This document shows positions 5,279 to 9,249 of a stretch of 9,249 nt of DNA, one piece after another. Location of the stretch: NCBI GenBank assembly GCA_031255425.1, contig JAIRSN010000143.1:1-9249 (forward strand). Direction: 5' to 3'. Source of the stretch: Dysgonamonadaceae bacterium. GTDB taxonomy: Bacteria; Bacteroidota; Bacteroidia; Bacteroidales; Azobacteroidaceae. How positions within the stretch are numbered: the first letter of the stretch is position 1; each line of letters begins with the position of its first letter. The notes under the pieces are model-generated. The model saw only the letters and a list, made by a program, of their open reading frames with translations. It did no database searches and was not told the DNA's origin. Both the position numbers and the translations under genes were made by a program.

Positions 5279-8200
5279 ATGTACCCGATGAAAATAAAAT
5301 GGCTATCTCTCCTCCTCGTCTTCTTCTGCTGCACGGACGGCATGTATGGCGCCGCGTACAAATTTTACAGGGATGCGTTGTCGAATACGCACATCAACCG
5401 GATATACCAGGACAGGGAAGGGTTGATCTGGATCTGTACGGACAACGGTTTGAACGTCTTCGACGGACTGGATTTCAAGACGTATTACAACGACCCGAAC
5501 GACAGCACGACCTTGATGGTCAACTCCGTCCTGACCGTGCTGGAAGATTCGAACGGTTACTTCTGGGTCGGCACGACCGCCGGCCTGCAACGCTTCGACA
5601 AGGAGACCGGGGCGTTTATCCGGATTCCGCTCGCCTACCCGAACGTCCTCGATTTTTCGTATATCAACTGTATTATTGAAGACCGGAAGGGGAATATCTG
5701 GCTGTCGACCAACCGTGCCGGTGCGGTGTGCATCCGGGCGAAGACGCACCAGCCGGTCTATTATATGAAAATCAACAGCAAAATATGCAGCAACAAGATT
5801 AATGTGATCTACGAAGACCGGTTCGATAACATCTGGTTCGGGTCGCAGGACAACGGAATCAGTATCCTGAACACGCAGAACCGGATGATTACCAATTACG
5901 GGCATGATCCGGGGAACAGGTATTCGCTGTCCAGCAACAAAATATTCTCCATTACCGAGAATTACGACGGGAATATCCTGATCGGAACCATCGAGGACGG
6001 CATTGACCGGTACGAATACAGTTCCCAGAAAATCACCCGGAAGTACATCCCGCATGTCGAACATATTTTCACGATGTACAACGACAGCAAAAACACCTTG
6101 TGGATCGGCACCGACGGCGACGGCTTGAAGTGCTACGATTACCGGACCCACCGCGTGACAAGCTACGAATCGCCTTCGCAACAGGTAGACCTGCGGCATG
6201 TAAAGGTACACGGCATTATCGAAGACCGGCAGGGCAATGTCTGGCTGGCGCTCTACCAAAAGGGTGTCCTGATGATTCCTTCCCAGAACCAGCCGTTCCG
6301 GAACATGGGGTACAATCCGTTCAACCGGCTGAAGAATATCGGCGACGAGTGTGTCCTCTGCATCTCCGAAGACCGGGCGGGAAACATCTGGCTGGGTACC
6401 GACGGCGACGGCATTTACTGCCTGGACCGCGACCGGCAGGTGAAACAGCATTACCGGGAGGACCGGCTTCCCGGGAAGAATGTGCTGGCGGTTTTTCAGG
6501 ATTCCAAACACCGGATCTGGGCGGGCACTTACCTGCACGGTTTGTTTTTGTTCCATCCGGGGAAAGACCGGTTCGAGAAAAGGCGCCTGCTGATCAACGG
6601 TTCCGAAATCAAACACATCAACTGCATCGAGGAGGACGACGCCGGCAACCTCTGGCTCGGAACGAACGAATACGGCTTGTGCATCTACCATCCGGAGACG
6701 GGAAGCATGGAGATCTTCCAGTACGACTTGCTCAAAACGGGCAACCAGATACTGAACAATACGGTCCAGACGATCCGCTTTGATGCGTCCGGGCGCGTGT
6801 GGATCGGCACAAGCATCAACGGGCTGAACTGTTTCGACCGCGCCGCCCATTCGTTTACCGACTACACGGTGGCAAACGGAAAGCTGACAAACAACGACAT
6901 CAACGCGCTTGCCTGCGACCGGGACGACAATGTCTGGGTGGGTACCAACTTCGGGCTGAACTTTATCGACCTGAAATCGGGCGAATGTAAGGCGTACACG
7001 GAGGTCGACGGGCTGTCCAACTCGGCTATCTACGGCATCGAAATCGACCGCGACAACAACCTGTGGATCAGCACCGGAAAGGGACTGTCGAACTACAATC
7101 CGGCGACGAAGGAATTTAAGAACTATTACATCAGCGACGGCCTGGTCAACGACGAATTCCGGCGCAGCTCGCATGCGCAGTCGCAGACGGGCGAGATTTT
7201 CTTTGGCGGCGTAAACGGTATTTCCTATTTCTTTCCTTTCCGGGAGAAGATTACGCATCCGCTGTTGAACCTGAAATTTACCCACCTGTTTATCTACAAC
7301 GAGGAGGTGAAAATCAACCAGGGCGACCCGCCGGTGCTGGTGAAAAACATCGACCATGCCGGCAGTATCGTGTTGAATCATTCGATCAAGTCGTTTACGA
7401 TCGGTTTTGTCGGCATCGAATACAACAATCCGGACAACGTCGTCTACCAGGTGAAAATGGAGCGGTTCGACAATGCCTGGAAAACCTTGCCCCGCAACAA
7501 CAACCGCATGGTGACTTACACCAACCTGCCTCCCGACAAATACCGGTTTACCGTAAAGGCCTGCCTCGCCGGCACGGAGGATTACCGGGAACGCAGCATC
7601 GAAATCGTCGTCGCGCCGCCCGTCTGGTTGACGTGGTGGGCGAAACTGTTTTATTTCGCCGCGCTCCTTGCCGCCGTTTACCTGGCGTATAATGTCCTCC
7701 TGACCCGGATCCGGAAAAGGCAGGAAGACCAGAGAAGGATAAGCGACAACCAGGTGATGCAATCCAAGCTGCAATTCTTCACCGATATTTCGCACGAGAT
7801 ACGGACGCCGCTTACGCTGATCCTGACGCCGGTCGAACACCTGCTGGCGACGACCACCGACGGCGAACTGAAAAAGACGTTCACGCTGGTCAGCCGCAAC
7901 GGGCAACGGATTTTGCGCCTGATCAACCAGATTATGGAAATGCGCAAGCTGGACCGGGGGCAGATCCGCTTGCAGGCGGAAAGGACGCATGCGGCGGATC
8001 TGGTAAGGGAGATTATGACGTCTTTCGATTACCTGTCGGAGGAGAAAAACATCGATTTTACGCTCGAAACGGAGCCGCGCCTGCCGGAAATCCGGATCGA
8101 CCGGGAGAAGTTGGACAAGGTGCTGTTTAATGTGCTTTCGAATGCGTTCAAATATACGCCCGACGGGGGGACGATCCGGGTCCGGATCAGCACGACGGCG

Positions 8201-9249
8201 CAGGAGTTGGAAATCCGCATTTCCGATTCGGGAAAGGGAATCCCCCGCGAATGCCGGGAAATGATCTTCGACCGTTTTTACCAGATTCCCGGCTCCGAAA
8301 ACAAAACCCGGATGGGGACCGGCATCGGATTGCACCTGTCGCGCAGCCTGATGAACATTCACCACGGGAAAATCTATGTGGAGGATGCCGGAAAGGGGGC
8401 TACGTTTGTCATCGCGTTGCCGCTCGACGACCGCTACCTGAAGCCGGAAGAACGGCGGGACGGTCATTCGGAACTTAATGTGACGACGATCGTGCAGCCG
8501 TCGCTGACCGAGCCGGTCGTCCCGGCAAGCTCCGGCAAGATGAGCAAACGGAAACGCAAGCTGCTGATTGTGGAGGATGACCTGGAAATACGTACGTACA
8601 TTTCCGGCATTCTAAGCGACGAATACAATATCCTGCAAACGGAAAGCGGTATGTCGGCGCTGGAAATCGCCCTCCGGGAGTTGCCCGACTGTGTGATCAC
8701 AGACCTCTCGATCACCGAAATGAATGGGCTCGACCTTTGCAAGAAGTTGAAGACGAACGAAAACACCTGCCACATACCGATCATCATGCTCACGGCGCGG
8801 ACGTCGGTCGAGGAACGGGTCGAGGGGCTGCAAATGGGGGCGGACTCGTACATTCCCAAGCCTTTCAACATCACTCACCTGCGGGTGAGAATCCGGAAAC
8901 TGATCGAATTGCGGGAAATGATGAAAAACAAATTCGAGGGGAAATTCGACATCGACGGCGACCAGATCAAAATAAAGAACACGGACGAGAAGTTTCTGGA
9001 GAAAGTCGAGAAATACGTGAAGGAGCGGATCGCCGACCCTCAACTGTCGGTGGAAACGATCAGCCGGGAAATCGGGATGAGCCGCTCGCAACTGCAACGC
9101 AAATTGAAGGAGTTGACGCTCCAGAACCCCAGCGAATATATTAAGGTGATGCGCCTGCGTCATGCCGCCTGGCTGCTGACGACTCAAAAGCTCTCGGTTT
9201 CGGAAGTTACCTACGCCACGGGGTTCTCGACGCTTTCGCATTTCTCCAG
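5279..9249 (+). CDS. Hybrid two-component system sensor/regulator (HTCS), 3' end cut by the window
   Basis: The frame is open from ATG at 5279 to the right edge (1323 codons). Domains in order: signal peptide (MYPMKIKWLSLLLVFFCC, to about residue 25; ATG at 5288 is an alternative start); 14 Reg_prop repeats of the GxIWxGTxxGL type from about residue 48 to 650, enough for two seven-bladed propellers; a Y_Y_Y domain (about 700-770); one membrane helix (about 786-808); a HisKA domain with phospho-acceptor H839 in SHEIRTP; an HATPase with N951/N955 (NVLSNAFKYT), DSGKGI at 983 and GTGIGL at 1013; a receiver domain with acidic residue D1100, phospho-acceptor D1142 and K1194; and an AraC DNA-binding domain cut within its second helix-turn-helix. 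The receiver has ITEMNG where MMPxMDG is usual. In this family the periplasmic propellers bind an oligosaccharide and the cytoplasmic half activates glycan-use genes. It lies divergent to the GH16 operon, its likely target. Confidence 0.95.
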   Translation, partial: MYPMKIKWLSLLLVFFCCTDGMYGAAYKFYRDALSNTHINRIYQDREGLIWICTDNGLNVFDGLDFKTYYNDPNDSTTLMVNSVLTVLEDSNGYFWVGTTAGLQRFDKETGAFIRIPLAYPNVLDFSYINCIIEDRKGNIWLSTNRAGAVCIRAKTHQPVYYMKINSKICSNKINVIYEDRFDNIWFGSQDNGISILNTQNRMITNYGHDPGNRYSLSSNKIFSITENYDGNILIGTIEDGIDRYEYSSQKITRKYIPHVEHIFTMYNDSKNTLWIGTDGDGLKCYDYRTHRVTSYESPSQQVDLRHVKVHGIIEDRQGNVWLALYQKGVLMIPSQNQPFRNMGYNPFNRLKNIGDECVLCISEDRAGNIWLGTDGDGIYCLDRDRQVKQHYREDRLPGKNVLAVFQDSKHRIWAGTYLHGLFLFHPGKDRFEKRRLLINGSEIKHINCIEEDDAGNLWLGTNEYGLCIYHPETGSMEIFQYDLLKTGNQILNNTVQTIRFDASGRVWIGTSINGLNCFDRAAHSFTDYTVANGKLTNNDINALACDRDDNVWVGTNFGLNFIDLKSGECKAYTEVDGLSNSAIYGIEIDRDNNLWISTGKGLSNYNPATKEFKNYYISDGLVNDEFRRSSHAQSQTGEIFFGGVNGISYFFPFREKITHPLLNLKFTHLFIYNEEVKINQGDPPVLVKNIDHAGSIVLNHSIKSFTIGFVGIEYNNPDNVVYQVKMERFDNAWKTLPRNNNRMVTYTNLPPDKYRFTVKACLAGTEDYRERSIEIVVAPPVWLTWWAKLFYFAALLAAVYLAYNVLLTRIRKRQEDQRRISDNQVMQSKLQFFTDISHEIRTPLTLILTPVEHLLATTTDGELKKTFTLVSRNGQRILRLINQIMEMRKLDRGQIRLQAERTHAADLVREIMTSFDYLSEEKNIDFTLETEPRLPEIRIDREKLDKVLFNVLSNAFKYTPDGGTIRVRISTTAQELEIRISDSGKGIPRECREMIFDRFYQIPGSENKTRMGTGIGLHLSRSLMNIHHGKIYVEDAGKGATFVIALPLDDRYLKPEERRDGHSELNVTTIVQPSLTEPVVPASSGKMSKRKRKLLIVEDDLEIRTYISGILSDEYNILQTESGMSALEIALRELPDCVITDLSITEMNGLDLCKKLKTNENTCHIPIIMLTARTSVEERVEGLQMGADSYIPKPFNITHLRVRIRKLIELREMMKNKFEGKFDIDGDQIKIKNTDEKFLEKVEKYVKERIADPQLSVETISREIGMSRSQLQRKLKELTLQNPSEYIKVMRLRHAAWLLTTQKLSVSEVTYATGFSTLSHFS

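Noticed and set aside
5303..8467. A 1054-codon open frame on the minus strand
   Set aside because: It is the antisense shadow of the HTCS gene, whose plus-strand frame shows every expected domain and motif.

Overview
The window looks like a chromosomal fragment of a gut- or oral-type member of the Bacteroidota, most likely the order Bacteroidales. The evidence is a hybrid two-component regulator (two beta-propellers, kinase, receiver and AraC domain in one protein), type IX secretion (T9SS) sorting domains, a BspA-like leucine-rich-repeat protein, an exact Bacteroidota TTTG / TAnnTTTG promoter, and no obvious Shine-Dalgarno sequences. T9SS signals favour a T9SS-bearing lineage (Tannerella, Parabacteroides, Dysgonomonas or Porphyromonas-like) over Bacteroides itself. 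The genus cannot be fixed from this sequence alone.

Layout, left to right. Positions 1-597 (minus strand) hold the N-terminal part of a secreted BspA-like LRR protein, cut by the left edge. Positions 598-1189 hold no convincing gene but contain the most unusual object in the window: 11 hairpins spaced almost exactly 42 bp apart (677-1117), inside an imperfect inverted repeat (640-669 and 1147-1178). Positions 1190-4982 (minus strand) are a tight four-gene run that I read as one operon. In transcription order it encodes a small secreted protein that is a stand-alone copy of a module also found at the front of the GH16 enzyme; a small T9SS sorting-domain protein; a GH16 laminarinase-like enzyme carrying that front module; and a parallel beta-helix protein with a T9SS-like C-terminus. 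Positions 4983-5278 are the divergent control region, with a -7-like element and a stem-loop leader for the operon and a clear promoter for the regulator. Positions 5279-9249 (plus strand) encode the hybrid two-component system (HTCS), cut by the right edge inside its second AraC helix-turn-helix.

Working model (inference): the HTCS senses a glycan fragment in the periplasm and controls the divergent operon. The operon exports a beta-glucan-cleaving GH16 enzyme and a beta-helix surface protein. It resembles a small polysaccharide-utilisation locus, but no SusC/SusD pair is visible here, and the small module-only and sorting-domain-only proteins suggest a T9SS-based surface arrangement. The hairpin array lies directly after the operon's last stop codon and just before the LRR gene, so it could act as a 3'-end or boundary element in the RNA, as a phased protein-binding array in DNA, or as the cargo of a non-autonomous mobile element.
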